A DNA stretch of 47,244 nucleotides from CAZBLK01 sp964492715. GTDB taxonomy: Bacteria; Bacillota; Clostridia; Lachnospirales; WRBF01. Positions 1-8,558 of the stretch are shown piece by piece. A program made the translations under genes and the position numbers. The DNA lies in NCBI GenBank assembly GCA_964492715.1, contig CAZBLK010000022.1, forward strand, positions 1 through 47,244. The letters run 5' to 3'. The notes beneath the pieces are model-generated. The model ran no database searches. It was not told where the DNA came from and was given only the letters and a program-made list of their open reading frames with translations. Numbering within the stretch: position 1 is the stretch's first letter; each line of letters opens with the position of its first letter.

Positions 1-449
1 AGGTCGGCATCAATTGCCATTTGTTTACCAGGCATAGCATCAAGCGTAAACCTTGCAGCAACTTCAGCTACACGCTCAGACCCTTTTGTAATTACCAAAA
101 AGTTTACCAAGACAATAATTGCAAAAACAATTAGACCAACGACAACGTTATCGCCGCCAACAAACCCACCAAAAACTTCCACAACCTGCCCTGCGTAGCC
201 TTTGCCAAGCATAAGCCTTGTAGACAAAATGTTCAGCGAAAGCCGAAACAGCGTGGTTACAAGCAAAACAGTCGGAAACAAAGACATATCCAAAGGTTCT
301 TTTGAATAAAGGGCGTTTAGCATAATTATAAGAGCTACACTAAGGTTTAGCATGAACAAAAAGTCCAGCATCTCAGGGGGGGGGGAAATAATAATAAATA
401 TTATAGTAGAAACTATTATAATACCAATTGATGCTTCTTTAAGCTTCAT
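1..449 (-). CDS. flhA: FlhA, flagellar type III export gate protein (5' part; gene runs off the window)
   Basis: FlhA is the large membrane component of the flagellar export gate. Translation from the ATG at 449 gives about 149 residues: an N-terminal membrane helix, then the family's helix-loop-helix block ending in ITKGSERVAEVAARFTLDAM and PGKQMAIDAD, which is the FHIPEP signature region. The start is supported by AAGGAG about 9 bases upstream. The gene continues leftwards out of the window, so the cytoplasmic domain is not visible. Residues about 23-26 (SPPP) are encoded by a run of ten C on the coding strand (G at 376-385 here); the reading frame is intact through it and rejoins the family pattern (MLDFLFMLNLSVAL). 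Identity is very secure; only the homopolymer is odd. Confidence 0.95.
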   Translation of the reverse strand, partial: MKLKEASIGIIIVSTIIFIIISPPPEMLDFLFMLNLSVALIIMLNALYSKEPLDMSLFPTVLLVTTLFRLSLNILSTRLMLGKGYAGQVVEVFGGFVGGDNVVVGLIVFAIIVLVNFLVITKGSERVAEVAARFTLDAMPGKQMAIDAD

Positions 450-538
450 ATGCCGATGACTCCTTGAATTTTATTGTAAAACACTTCGTTTTCGATGCCT
501 TTTTTGTTTATCATAAAGGTAGTATTTTTCTTAGGCAT
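446..538 (-). CDS. Possible 30-codon leader ORF overlapping flhA
   Basis: A 30-residue frame (starts MPKKNTTFMINKKG) runs from ATG 538 to a TGA that overlaps the flhA ATG as ATGA, the classic arrangement for translational coupling. The flhA SD lies inside it. No SD precedes its own ATG, and the best promoter would start transcription only a few bases upstream, so it would have to be leaderless. I do not recognise the peptide. It may be a chance frame. Confidence 0.25.
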   Translation of the reverse strand: MPKKNTTFMINKKGIENEVFYNKIQGVIGI

Positions 539-549
539 AGTTTTTTTAT

Positions 550-578
550 ATTATAACCTAATTAAAACAATTTTTCCA
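550..578 (-). promoter_or_regulatory. Candidate sigma-A promoter for flhA
   Basis: On the minus strand TGGAAA (578-573), a 17-base spacer and a perfect TATAAT (555-550) precede flhA by about 100 bases. No SigD-type (TAAA/GCCGATAA) flagellar promoter was seen. The rest of 450-731 is AT-rich with no further gene. Confidence 0.45.
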
Positions 579-731
579 TAGTTTTTTTGTTTAGTCAATA
601 TTTTTTAATAAAAGAATTAACGTTGTGTTAAAACGGTTGTCTGCTAATGTCAAACATTTAGGAAGGTGTTTGGCTTACCCTTGCCAGCTTTCGTATAAGA
701 GTGGAATTAATATTAATATACAGTTTCAAGC

Positions 732-760
732 TTGTTATAAACAAATTTCAATGCTATAAT
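732..760 (+). promoter_or_regulatory. Sigma-A promoter of the purine gene run
   Basis: TTGTTA (732-737), 17-base spacer, TATAAT (755-760) with an extended TG two bases before the -10. This leaves a leader of about 90 bases before the first gene at 856. No purine riboswitch fold was recognised in that leader. Confidence 0.65.
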
Positions 761-855
761 ATAAAAAAGATATACTGGATATATTATGTTTAGAATTTTA
801 AAGCTTGACTGTGTAAGCAGCAATAGGTCTAATAATAAAAGTTGGGAGCAACACA

Positions 856-2133
856 ATGGAAAACAGCTTGCCTAAAAGCAAACTGGAGGCTTTTATAGAG
901 TCTTCTGTTGAAAAAATTAAAAACCAAGTTGGGGACAAAAGCGTAATAGTGCTTGTTAGCGGCGGCGTTGCCTCGGCTGTTAAGGCGGCAATGCTTTTAA
1001 AAGCACTTCCTTCCGAAAAAGTTTATGCAATACATATTAACAACGGCTTTTTACGTAAAAACGAATGCACCGCTATTTGCGAAAATTTGAAAGAGCTTGG
1101 CTTAAAGCACCTTCTTAGAATTGACGCAAAAGACAGCTTTTTTAACGATAAAATAAAAATATCCGACAAAGAGCTTGGGCCGATAACAAAAACAGTGGAA
1201 GCGTCTGAAAAAAGAGCAATTATAGAACACGCCTTTTGGAGCGCAGTAGAAAAAGCGGTGGAAGACCTTTGCCTTGATTTTGATGGAACGTTTGTTGCAC
1301 AAGGCAGTAGCTTTAAGTCTTATTTCAGCAAGGAATATTGCTCTAAAATAAATGTTTCAAATTTTCCTTTTTTAAAAAACGCTAGGGAAAAAGGGCATGT
1401 GCTTGAAGCTAATGATGGGCTTGCAAAAGAGGAAACTCGTGAAGTTGGGCGCATTTTAGGGCTTAGTGAAGAAGTTGTAAACCGTCAGCCTTTCCCAAGT
1501 GCTGGCCTTGCTGTGCGTGTGCTTTGCAACGAGCAAAAAGGTGTTCCTGTAAGCTACGAGCTTGAAGGGCTTGAAAGTGGGCAAAGAGGCGTTGTTCTTC
1601 CTTTTAAAACAGCAGAGCGTGGCAAAAAGCTTGAAGAAGCAGGCGACTTGGCAATTCTTTTTGGCAAGGCAAGCGAGTTCAGCTTTTCAACCATTTATGA
1701 AACAGGAAAGCAAGTAGTTGCAGGCGGAAACGGCAAAATTAGCAGGGTGACATACTCTTTAACAACTATTGACCAAAAAAAAGCGGCAGACATAAAGCTT
1801 AACAAAATGTTTTTAAATGAAAACAATGTGGAGCTTTTGCGTGAAATTGACGTTTATGTAGCAAAGCTCCTTGGGAAAAGTGACACACGCATTACGCAGG
1901 CGTTTTCTGTGCTTTTGCCAATATCGACAGGCATTGCAAAGCCTTACTCTGTAGCAATTAGGGCGTTTATGACGAACGACTTTGTAAGCGGTAGGCCAGC
2001 CTTTATTGGTGACGAAGTAGAGCAAGCAATGATTTTTTCACTTGCAAAAGACATTGTGAACAAGTTTTACGAAGTGGGGCTTGTGCTTTACGACATAACT
2101 GACAAACCGCCAGCAATGTGCGAATGGGAATAA
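856..2133 (+). CDS. GMP synthase-like protein lacking the glutaminase domain and the PP-loop Asp
   Basis: GuaA amidates XMP to GMP using an ATP-pyrophosphatase domain and, usually, an N-terminal glutaminase domain. Here only the ATP-PPase and C-terminal dimerisation regions are present (425 aa). Family landmarks: SGGVASAV (35-42, normally SGGVDSSV), HINNGFLRKNE, VNRQPFPSAGLAVRVL (normally RHPFPGPGLA) and the C-terminal KPPAMCEWE (normally KPPATIEWE). The Asp of the PP-loop is Ala39, the lysine-containing IKSHHNV lid motif is replaced by SKINVSNFP, and there is an insertion of very roughly 70 residues before the C-terminal domain. It lies 19 bases before purB. It is a GuaA homologue by descent, but ordinary GMP synthase activity is doubtful; it may be a regulator or have another substrate. 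The start has a weak SD (GGGAG). Confidence 0.75.
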   Translation: MENSLPKSKLEAFIESSVEKIKNQVGDKSVIVLVSGGVASAVKAAMLLKALPSEKVYAIHINNGFLRKNECTAICENLKELGLKHLLRIDAKDSFFNDKIKISDKELGPITKTVEASEKRAIIEHAFWSAVEKAVEDLCLDFDGTFVAQGSSFKSYFSKEYCSKINVSNFPFLKNAREKGHVLEANDGLAKEETREVGRILGLSEEVVNRQPFPSAGLAVRVLCNEQKGVPVSYELEGLESGQRGVVLPFKTAERGKKLEEAGDLAILFGKASEFSFSTIYETGKQVVAGGNGKISRVTYSLTTIDQKKAADIKLNKMFLNENNVELLREIDVYVAKLLGKSDTRITQAFSVLLPISTGIAKPYSVAIRAFMTNDFVSGRPAFIGDEVEQAMIFSLAKDIVNKFYEVGLVLYDITDKPPAMCEWE

Positions 2134-2152
2134 TTTTCCAAAGGAGAAAACA

Positions 2153-3580
2153 ATGCACGAATTTTACGAAACACCGCTTAACTCAAGGTACGCCTCAGAT
2201 GAAATGAAGCGTTTTTTTTCACAGGACAAAAAGTTTAAAACATGGCGCAAACTTTGGGTAATACTTGCCGAAGCGGAACACGAGCTTGGGTTAAACATTA
2301 GCAAAGAACAAATTGACGAACTAAAAAAAGAGCAGGACAACATAGACTATGAAGTTGCAGAAAGGCGTGAGCGTGAAGTGCGCCACGACGTAATGGCGCA
2401 CATTTACGCATACGGCGAAGTGTGTAAAAAGGCAAAGCCGATAATTCATTTGGGCGCAACGTCATGCTACGTCACCGACAACGCCGATATAATTATTATG
2501 TCGGAAGCTCTTGGCTTAATAAAGAAGAAGCTTGTTTCTGTAATTTCAAAGCTGTCACAGTTTGCAGAAAGTTACAAGTCGCTTCCAACACTTGCGTTTA
2601 CGCACTTTCAAGCAGCACAGCTTACAACTGTGGGCAAACGTGCTTGCTTGTGGATAAACGACCTTCTGCTTGACCTTCAAGAAATTGAGTTTGTTCAGCA
2701 AACAACGCTTCTTTTAGGCTCAAAAGGAACGACAGGCACGCAAGCAAGCTTTCTTGAATTGTTTGACAATGACAAGGAAAAAGTGAAACGGCTCGACCAG
2801 CTAATTGCCGAAAAGTGTGGCTTTAAGGGTGTTTACCTTGTAAGCGGTCAAACGTATTCACGCAAAGTAGACGACAGGTTTATGAATGTGCTTAAATCAA
2901 TTGCTCAAAGTGCGGCAAAGTTTAGCAGCGACATCAGGCTTTTGCAGCACCTAAAAGAAGTTGAAGAACCGTTCGAGAAAAACCAAGTTGGCTCGTCTGC
3001 AATGGCTTACAAGAGAAACCCAATGCGAACAGAGCGCATTGCAGGGCTTTGCAGATACGTCATTGCAAACGCACAAAACACTGCAATGACAGCCGCTTCA
3101 CAATGGTTTGAACGCACGCTTGACGACTCGTCAAATAAACGAATCTCAATTCCGGAAGCATTTTTGGCTGTTGATGCAATTTTAAACATATATTTAAACG
3201 TAACAGACGGGCTTGTTGTTTATGAAAATGTAATTGAAAAGCACGTAAACACAGAGCTTCCATTTATGGCAACTGAAAACATTTTAATGCAAGCCGTAAA
3301 AAACGGCGGCGACAGGCAAGAGCTTCACGAGCGCATACGTACCCATTCAATGGCGGCTTCTCACAAGGTGAAGGCAGAAGGCGACGAAAACGACCTTGTA
3401 GAGCGCATAGCAAACGATGAAGCGTTTGGGCTTAGTTATAACGAAATTTTGGAGACGCTTTCGCCAATTAATTTTGTTGGAATGGCTGTTGCACAGACAG
3501 AGGAATTTTTGGAAAGTGTCAAAGAAATTATTAAACAAAGTAATGTAGGTTTAGTTGAAAATGTTGAACTGACGGTTTAA
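2153..3580 (+). CDS. purB: Adenylosuccinate lyase
   Basis: Cleaves adenylosuccinate to AMP and SAICAR to AICAR, both releasing fumarate. The 475-residue length is typical of the fumarase/aspartase superfamily. The signature loop GSSAMAYKRNPMRTER (canonical SSAMPYKRNP), LGATSCYVTDNAD near the first third, and THFQAAQLTTVGKR are clear. SD AAAGGAG lies 7 bases before the ATG. It follows the GuaA-like gene closely and probably shares its mRNA; purA lies 0.9 kb downstream on the same strand, so the AMP branch is largely encoded here. Confidence 0.95.
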   Translation: MHEFYETPLNSRYASDEMKRFFSQDKKFKTWRKLWVILAEAEHELGLNISKEQIDELKKEQDNIDYEVAERREREVRHDVMAHIYAYGEVCKKAKPIIHLGATSCYVTDNADIIIMSEALGLIKKKLVSVISKLSQFAESYKSLPTLAFTHFQAAQLTTVGKRACLWINDLLLDLQEIEFVQQTTLLLGSKGTTGTQASFLELFDNDKEKVKRLDQLIAEKCGFKGVYLVSGQTYSRKVDDRFMNVLKSIAQSAAKFSSDIRLLQHLKEVEEPFEKNQVGSSAMAYKRNPMRTERIAGLCRYVIANAQNTAMTAASQWFERTLDDSSNKRISIPEAFLAVDAILNIYLNVTDGLVVYENVIEKHVNTELPFMATENILMQAVKNGGDRQELHERIRTHSMAASHKVKAEGDENDLVERIANDEAFGLSYNEILETLSPINFVGMAVAQTEEFLESVKEIIKQSNVGLVENVELTV

Positions 3581-3584
3581 TTAT

Positions 3585-3660
3585 AGCAATTCCAGTTTTT
3601 AACGACATTGGCAGAGGGAAGCCAAACGCCTAGCCGTTTGGCAAACGGAATTTATATAGG
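3585..3660 (+). repeat. Palindromic intergenic element, copy 1 (partial)
   Basis: Begins AGCAATTCC followed by TTTTTAACGACA, as in the better-preserved copy at 32304, and contains a perfect 8-bp hairpin GCCAAACG (3621-3628) / CGTTTGGC (3635-3642). The right terminal arm of the other copy is not evident. A third fragment (AGCAATTCCGTTTTTAA) lies at 12550-12566. Confidence 0.5.
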
Positions 3661-3670
3661 GGAATACTTG

Positions 3671-4132
3671 ATGAATTTATTTGAAGTAACTGACGGCACC
3701 CAAAAGTCGGAAATTTGCAGCAAAATTTTAAATGCACTGCCAGATTGGTTTGGAGTTCCTGAAGCTGTAGTAAACTATATAAAAAACACAAGTAAAATGC
3801 CGTTTTACGCTTGTTCTGACGGTGAAAACACAGTTGGTTTTGTTGCAATAAAAGACCACAATGCCTATACATCAGAAGTTTATGTAATGGGCGTTTTGCA
3901 ACATATGCACAGACAAGGCATTGGCAAAAAGTTAATTGAGAAATGTATTGAACATTGCAAAAATGCCAACAAAAAATATTTAACTGTTAAAACTTTAGCC
4001 GATTCTCACCCAGACGAGGGCTACAAAAAAACTCGGCTTTTTTATCAGTCTTTTGGTTTTGCGCCATTGGAAGTTTTCACAGAAATATGGGACGAAGCAA
4101 ACCCATGTTTGTTTTTGGTACTAAATATATAG
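3671..4132 (+). CDS. GNAT-family N-acetyltransferase
   Basis: A 153-residue GCN5-related acetyltransferase. The acetyl-CoA binding motif A is visible in the middle: VYVMGVLQHMHRQGIGKKLI (Q/RxxGxG/A pattern), followed by the late FYQSFGFAPLEVF strand-helix typical of the fold. The frame is open upstream to an ATG at 3608, but that part lies in the palindromic element; the ATG at 3671, with AGGGGA 9 bases before it, gives the usual GNAT length. The substrate cannot be told. Placement between purB and purA suggests cotranscription, not a purine role. Confidence 0.85.
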   Translation: MNLFEVTDGTQKSEICSKILNALPDWFGVPEAVVNYIKNTSKMPFYACSDGENTVGFVAIKDHNAYTSEVYVMGVLQHMHRQGIGKKLIEKCIEHCKNANKKYLTVKTLADSHPDEGYKKTRLFYQSFGFAPLEVFTEIWDEANPCLFLVLNI

Positions 4133-4157
4133 TAATAGTAACTTTACGGGGTGAGTT

Positions 4158-4352
4158 ATGAAAAATTATATTTTAAACACGTTAAAGGAATTAGTCACTT
4201 GCTTAATAGTAATAATGTGTATAAGGTTTATTTTTTCTTATTTAACTAACACCGAGTTGTTCAGCGATACATTTTTATTTTATGTTATAAGCTATATACT
4301 ATTTTTCATTTTATTTAAAATCGTATACTACAGAAATATATCCAAACCTTAA
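4158..4352 (+). CDS. Small hydrophobic membrane protein (64 aa)
   Basis: Two predicted membrane segments (about residues 8-28 and 38-58) with a short polar N-terminus and the basic tail YYRNISKP. An SD-like GGGGTGAG lies 5 bases before the ATG. I do not recognise a family. It sits 25 bases after the acetyltransferase in the same direction, so it is probably cotranscribed. Confidence 0.6.
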   Translation: MKNYILNTLKELVTCLIVIMCIRFIFSYLTNTELFSDTFLFYVISYILFFILFKIVYYRNISKP

Positions 4353-4364
4353 CACACAAAAAAT

Positions 4365-4416
4365 GGGGTCAAGGGGCAAAGCCCCTTGCAGGGATTTTGG
4401 GGCAGAGCCCCCAACG
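4365..4416 (+). repeat. GC-rich palindromic repeat, forward copy
   Basis: Member of a family with core GGGTCAAGGGGC...GCCCCTTG...TTGGGGGCAGAGCCCCCAA. Two nested hairpins: AAGGGGC/GCCCCTT (4371-4387) and TGGGGC/GCCCCA (about 4398-4413). The open frame that runs through it into purA is not coding. Confidence 0.85.
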
Positions 4417-4464
4417 TTTTATCTTCCCCCGCCACCTCCCCAAAAACACGAAAGGAGCAACAAA

Positions 4465-5739
4465 ATGGTAAAAGCAATAGTAGGCGCAAACTGGGGCGAC
4501 GAGGGCAAAGGCAAAATTACAGACGCCCAAGCAGCACAGTCCGACATAGTAGTCCGCTTCCAAGGCGGCGCAAACGCAGGGCATACAATTATAAACGAAC
4601 ATGGAAAGTTTGCACTTCATCAGCTTCCTTCGGGCGTTTTCTTTAAACATATAACAAACGTAATAGCAAACGGTGTAGCACTAAATGTTCCTTCATTGTT
4701 AAAGGAAATGGAAACGGTAACATCAGTTATAGGCGACATAAATTTGATAATTTCAGACAGAACACAGTTAGTTTTGCCACATCATGTCCTTTTAGATACA
4801 CTAGAGGAACAAAGACTAGCCGACAGAATGTTTGGCTCAACAAAAAGCGGCATTGCGCCGTTTTATTCCGATAAATTTCTTAAAGTGGGCGTTCAAATTT
4901 GGCAGCTTTACAACGACACAGACTTAAAGGAAAAGCTACGCACAATGTACGAGCGTGTAAACTCTTTGCTTGTAAACCTTTACAAGGCTGAACCTATAAA
5001 TTACTTGGAAGTTTACGACACATTAATGGGCTATGCAGAGCAAATTAAAAAATACGTAACAGACACAGGCTCTTTTTTACGCAAGGCGGCAAAAGAAGGC
5101 AAAACAATTTTGTTGGAAGGTCAGCTAGGCGCTTTAAGGGACGTTGACCACGGAATTTACCCTTACGTAACGTCATCTTCACCGCTTGCTGGCTATGCTT
5201 CAGTTGGAAGCGGAATTCCGCCATACGAAATTAAACAAATTATTGCTGTAACAAAAGCATATTCAAGCTGTGTGGGTGAAGGGCCTTTTGTTCCTGAACT
5301 TTTTGGCGACGAAGCTGAGGAGCTTCGTAAGCGTGGCGGCGACTCCGGCGAATACGGCGCAACAACCGGCAGACCACGCCGTGTAGGTTTTTTTGACTGT
5401 GTTGCAACACGATACGGCTGTGAAGCACAAGGAGCAACAGAAGTTTCTTTAACTTGCCTTGACGTGCTTGCTTACCTTGACAAAATTCCAGTTTGCGTAG
5501 GCTACGAGCTTGACGGAAAAGTGCACAAGCAGTTTTTGCCAACAACGCTTCAATATAAAGCAAAGCCTGTTTTCGAGTTTTTAGATGGCTTTAAATGCGA
5601 CATTCGTGGAATAAAAGCTTTTGACCTGCTTCCTGAAAACGCCCAAAAATATGTTCGGTTTATTGAAAAGGAAATTGGCGTTCCTATAACAATTGTTTCA
5701 AACGGCCCAAAACGTGATGATATTATAGAGGTTAAATAA
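4465..5739 (+). CDS. purA: Adenylosuccinate synthetase (divergent)
   Basis: Makes adenylosuccinate from IMP, Asp and GTP, the first step to AMP. 424 residues. N-terminal WGDEGKGK retains the catalytic Asp, so it is not the PurZ type; GATTGRPRRVGFFD is intact. Other signatures drift: GGANAGHTI for GGNNAGHT, GSTKSGIAPFYSDK for the GTTGRGIGPAYEDK loop (the following arginine is Lys), and EGQLGALRDVDHGIYP for EGAQGTLLDIDHGTYP. The ATG at 4465 is chosen because AAAGGAG lies 7 bases upstream and the protein then starts MVKAIVGANWGDEG like the family; the open frame upstream is the GC-rich repeat. It is probably functional but of an unusual subgroup. Confidence 0.92.
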   Translation: MVKAIVGANWGDEGKGKITDAQAAQSDIVVRFQGGANAGHTIINEHGKFALHQLPSGVFFKHITNVIANGVALNVPSLLKEMETVTSVIGDINLIISDRTQLVLPHHVLLDTLEEQRLADRMFGSTKSGIAPFYSDKFLKVGVQIWQLYNDTDLKEKLRTMYERVNSLLVNLYKAEPINYLEVYDTLMGYAEQIKKYVTDTGSFLRKAAKEGKTILLEGQLGALRDVDHGIYPYVTSSSPLAGYASVGSGIPPYEIKQIIAVTKAYSSCVGEGPFVPELFGDEAEELRKRGGDSGEYGATTGRPRRVGFFDCVATRYGCEAQGATEVSLTCLDVLAYLDKIPVCVGYELDGKVHKQFLPTTLQYKAKPVFEFLDGFKCDIRGIKAFDLLPENAQKYVRFIEKEIGVPITIVSNGPKRDDIIEVK

Positions 5740-5740
5740 C

Positions 5741-6169
5741 ATGGACGAAAAACAAGCGTTAATAATTATGCAAAAGGACATGTCAACAGGCATGTTTTTA
5801 AATGAATTAGGCACAGTTGATGTTTACGCACATATGGCGCTTTTAGACGGTGCATTTGCATATAAAAATGAAGACAAGCTTTGTGTTTCGCTAAGGCTCA
5901 CAACAGACAAAGAGCTTGCAGACTGGCAGTTTGACGCCGTTTATGATTATTATGACGAGCAGCCTGTTCTTGGTATTTGCGAAAGCATAACAGAAGTTGA
6001 CGACTGCCACAACCCAACTTGGAATGCTGTGTTTTGCTTGGACAAGGACGCAGAGCTTGCAGAAATTGAAGAAAAGCTGAATGGCGTTTTAAAACTGCAC
6101 TTTGACGAGCTTGAAGATGTGTTTTTGGTTATTGCGGATAAAGAGGAAGAGTATAAAACCAAACCATAA
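5741..6169 (+). CDS. Conserved hypothetical protein (142 aa) coupled to purA
   Basis: A soluble, acidic protein starting MDEKQALIIMQKDMSTGMFL. The ATG follows the purA stop by one base, with its SD (GAGG) inside purA, so translation is coupled. From memory it resembles a small clostridial DUF (DUF6762-like), which I cannot confirm. No catalytic motif, membrane segment or signal peptide is visible. Confidence 0.7.
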   Translation: MDEKQALIIMQKDMSTGMFLNELGTVDVYAHMALLDGAFAYKNEDKLCVSLRLTTDKELADWQFDAVYDYYDEQPVLGICESITEVDDCHNPTWNAVFCLDKDAELAEIEEKLNGVLKLHFDELEDVFLVIADKEEEYKTKP

Positions 6170-6189
6170 AGGGAGAATTTACCCCCAAA

Positions 6190-8448
6190 ATGAACGAGCA
6201 AATCTTTATTGAAGGCACGGTAGAAAGCATAATTTACAGCAACCAAACAAACGGCTACACCGTTTTTTCCGTTTCAAACGGTGAAGATGAAGAAGTTGTT
6301 TGCGTTGGCTATTTGTCAGCAATTACTGAGGGTGAAAGCGTTAAGCTTTTTGGCAGTTACGTAGTTCACCCAGTTTATGGCAAGCAGTTTAGCACCACGC
6401 ACGTTGAGCGCATTATCCCAACAAAAACTGTTGACATTTGTAAATATTTGTCTTCGGGTGTTATAAAAGGAGTGCGTGAAAAGCTTGCACAAAAAATTGT
6501 TGACAAATTTAAAGAAGACACATTTGCTGTAATTGAGCAGCAACCCCAAAGGCTTGCAGAAATTAAAGGCATTTCACTAGAAAGGGCTCTTGCCATTTCC
6601 GAAGTGTTTAAAGAGCAAACCGAAATGCGTAGGGTTATGCTTTTTCTTCAGCAGCTTGGAATAACACCAGCCTTCGCCATAAAAATTTACAAAACATATA
6701 AAAACGCAACGTTCGACATTGTAAAAACAAACCCCTACACTTTAGCAGACGATATTACAGGAATAGGTTTTAAAACAGCAGACGTAATTGCAATGAAAGC
6801 AGGCATTTCGCCAACGTCGCCTTTTCGTGTTGAAGCTGGCATAAAGTATGCACTTCTTGAAGGTACTTTAAACGGGCATGTTTATTTGCCAAAATCACGG
6901 CTAATAGACTACGCAGCCCAGCTTTTAAACGTACCTGTAGAGCTTGTTTTTGACGGCATTGTCGAGCTTCAAATGAAGCGTGCCATAAACCAAGAGGTTT
7001 TGACAAACTCGAAGGATTGTGACGGAAACACCGACAGCGCAGTTTACTTGAGTTATTTTTATTATGCAGAAAATTATGTTTCTAAGCGGCTTCTTACGTT
7101 GGCTTCAAACACCGTGCAAAAAAGCAAGTCAATTGAAAATGACATAAGCGCAATAGAACGAGAAACAGGGATTACTCTGGCGGAAAACCAGCGTGAAGCC
7201 GTTAGGCAAGCCGTAACAAGCGGTGTTTTAATTGTAACAGGCGGCCCAGGAACAGGCAAAACTACAACTATAAACACAATTATTACTCTGTTAAAAAAGT
7301 ACGGCAACGACATAGAGCTTGCCGCCCCAACAGGGCGTGCCGCAAAGCGAATGTCAGAAGCTACAGGCAACCCAGCTAAAACTATACATAGGTTGTTGCA
7401 AAACAAGTTTTCTGCTGAGGGCGGCGAGCAGCAGTCGTTTTTTAAAGATGAAAACGACCCTTTAGAAGCTGACGTAATTATAATTGATGAAAGCTCTATG
7501 GTGGACATTCTTCTTATGAGCAGTTTGCTGAAAGCAGTGCCTGATGGAGCAAGGCTCATTCTTGTAGGGGACGTAAACCAGTTGCCGTCAATTGGCGCAG
7601 GGAATGTGCTTAACGATGTTATAGAAAGCGGCTGCATAAACGTAATTAAATTAAAAGAGGTTTTTCGCCAAGCCCAAAAAAGTGCAATTGTAATGAACGC
7701 CCACTGCATAAACAAAGGGGAATACCCAGCGCTTAACCACAAGGAAAGCGACTTCTTTTTTGTTGGGCGTGCAAACGTGGAAGACGTTTTATACACAACA
7801 ATTGACCTTGTTAAAAAACGGCTACCCAACTTTGTTGGCGAATGTCAATTGCAAGACATTCAAGTAATTACACCAATGCGAAAGTCGCCGCTTGGCACGC
7901 AAAGCCTTAACAACATGCTTCAGCAGGCGTTAAACGAAAAAAGCGAGCAAAAAAACGAGCGTCAATACGGAAGTGTAACTTTCCGTGAGGGCGACAAAGT
8001 TATGCAAACGAAAAACAATTATTCAATGGCGTGGCGTGTAATTGATAGTAGGGGGCTTCAAGTTGAGGAGGGCGTTGGTGTTTTTAACGGTGACACGGGG
8101 ATAATTCGCTCGATAGACACAGACAACGAAACCGTAGTTGTTGCATTTGACGAAAACAGGCTTGTTAACTACGACTTTACACAACTCGAAGAACTGGAGC
8201 TTGCTTTTGCAATTACTGTGCACAAGTCGCAGGGCAGTGAGTACAGAATTGTTGTAATTCCAATTTTTGGCGGCCCGCCTATGCTTATGTCAAGGAACTT
8301 GCTGTACACGGCTATAACAAGGGCAAAAGAGCTTGTTGTAATTGTTGGCGACAAAGGCACGCTTTTTAAAATGGTTGATAACGATAAAGAAGTTTATAGG
8401 TATACTTCGCTTTGCGAGCGTATTAGGAAGATGAAAGAATTTTTATAG
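6190..8448 (+). CDS. recD2: RecD2-type ATP-dependent DNA helicase
   Basis: Superfamily 1B 5'-3' helicase of the RecBC-independent RecD2 group (752 aa). The N-terminal OB-like and helix-hairpin-helix region (about 1-190, including LAEIKGISLERA and IGFKTADVIA) distinguishes it from RecD. Walker A GGPGTGKTTT lies at 351-360, Walker B IIIDESSMVD about 80 residues later, motif III LVGDVNQLPSIGAGNVLND, and the C-terminal motif VI region has AITVHKSQGSEY and LLYTAITRAKELVVIVG. AGGGAG lies about 14 bases before the ATG. It is the last gene of the rightward run and is followed by a terminator. Confidence 0.95.
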   Translation: MNEQIFIEGTVESIIYSNQTNGYTVFSVSNGEDEEVVCVGYLSAITEGESVKLFGSYVVHPVYGKQFSTTHVERIIPTKTVDICKYLSSGVIKGVREKLAQKIVDKFKEDTFAVIEQQPQRLAEIKGISLERALAISEVFKEQTEMRRVMLFLQQLGITPAFAIKIYKTYKNATFDIVKTNPYTLADDITGIGFKTADVIAMKAGISPTSPFRVEAGIKYALLEGTLNGHVYLPKSRLIDYAAQLLNVPVELVFDGIVELQMKRAINQEVLTNSKDCDGNTDSAVYLSYFYYAENYVSKRLLTLASNTVQKSKSIENDISAIERETGITLAENQREAVRQAVTSGVLIVTGGPGTGKTTTINTIITLLKKYGNDIELAAPTGRAAKRMSEATGNPAKTIHRLLQNKFSAEGGEQQSFFKDENDPLEADVIIIDESSMVDILLMSSLLKAVPDGARLILVGDVNQLPSIGAGNVLNDVIESGCINVIKLKEVFRQAQKSAIVMNAHCINKGEYPALNHKESDFFFVGRANVEDVLYTTIDLVKKRLPNFVGECQLQDIQVITPMRKSPLGTQSLNNMLQQALNEKSEQKNERQYGSVTFREGDKVMQTKNNYSMAWRVIDSRGLQVEEGVGVFNGDTGIIRSIDTDNETVVVAFDENRLVNYDFTQLEELELAFAITVHKSQGSEYRIVVIPIFGGPPMLMSRNLLYTAITRAKELVVIVGDKGTLFKMVDNDKEVYRYTSLCERIRKMKEFL

Positions 8449-8460
8449 GGTGATAATTTT

Positions 8461-8486
8461 GTATCCTTTTTTAGGGGTACTTTTTT
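8461..8486 (+). terminator. Rho-independent terminator after recD2
   Basis: Stem GTATCC (8461-8466) with GGGTAC (8475-8480), including one G-T pair, followed by six T. It lies between convergent genes. Confidence 0.6.
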
Positions 8487-8558
8487 ATTTACTTCATCAA
8501 TGTAAACGTTTGAAATAAACATTAAAAAAACTCTACCAATTTCATAAAAGGAGAATTA

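Noticed and set aside
4363..4464. N-terminal extension of purA
   Set aside because: The extra 34 codons come from the GC-rich repeat; the SD and family N-terminus support 4465.
4465..5739. PurZ (2-aminoadenine synthesis) because of the divergent sequence
   Set aside because: The catalytic Asp of WGDEGKGK, replaced in PurZ, is present, and there is no phage context.
7074..7829. 251-codon minus-strand frame
   Set aside because: Antisense to the RecD2 helicase core; composition is the mirror of conserved motifs and there is no SD.
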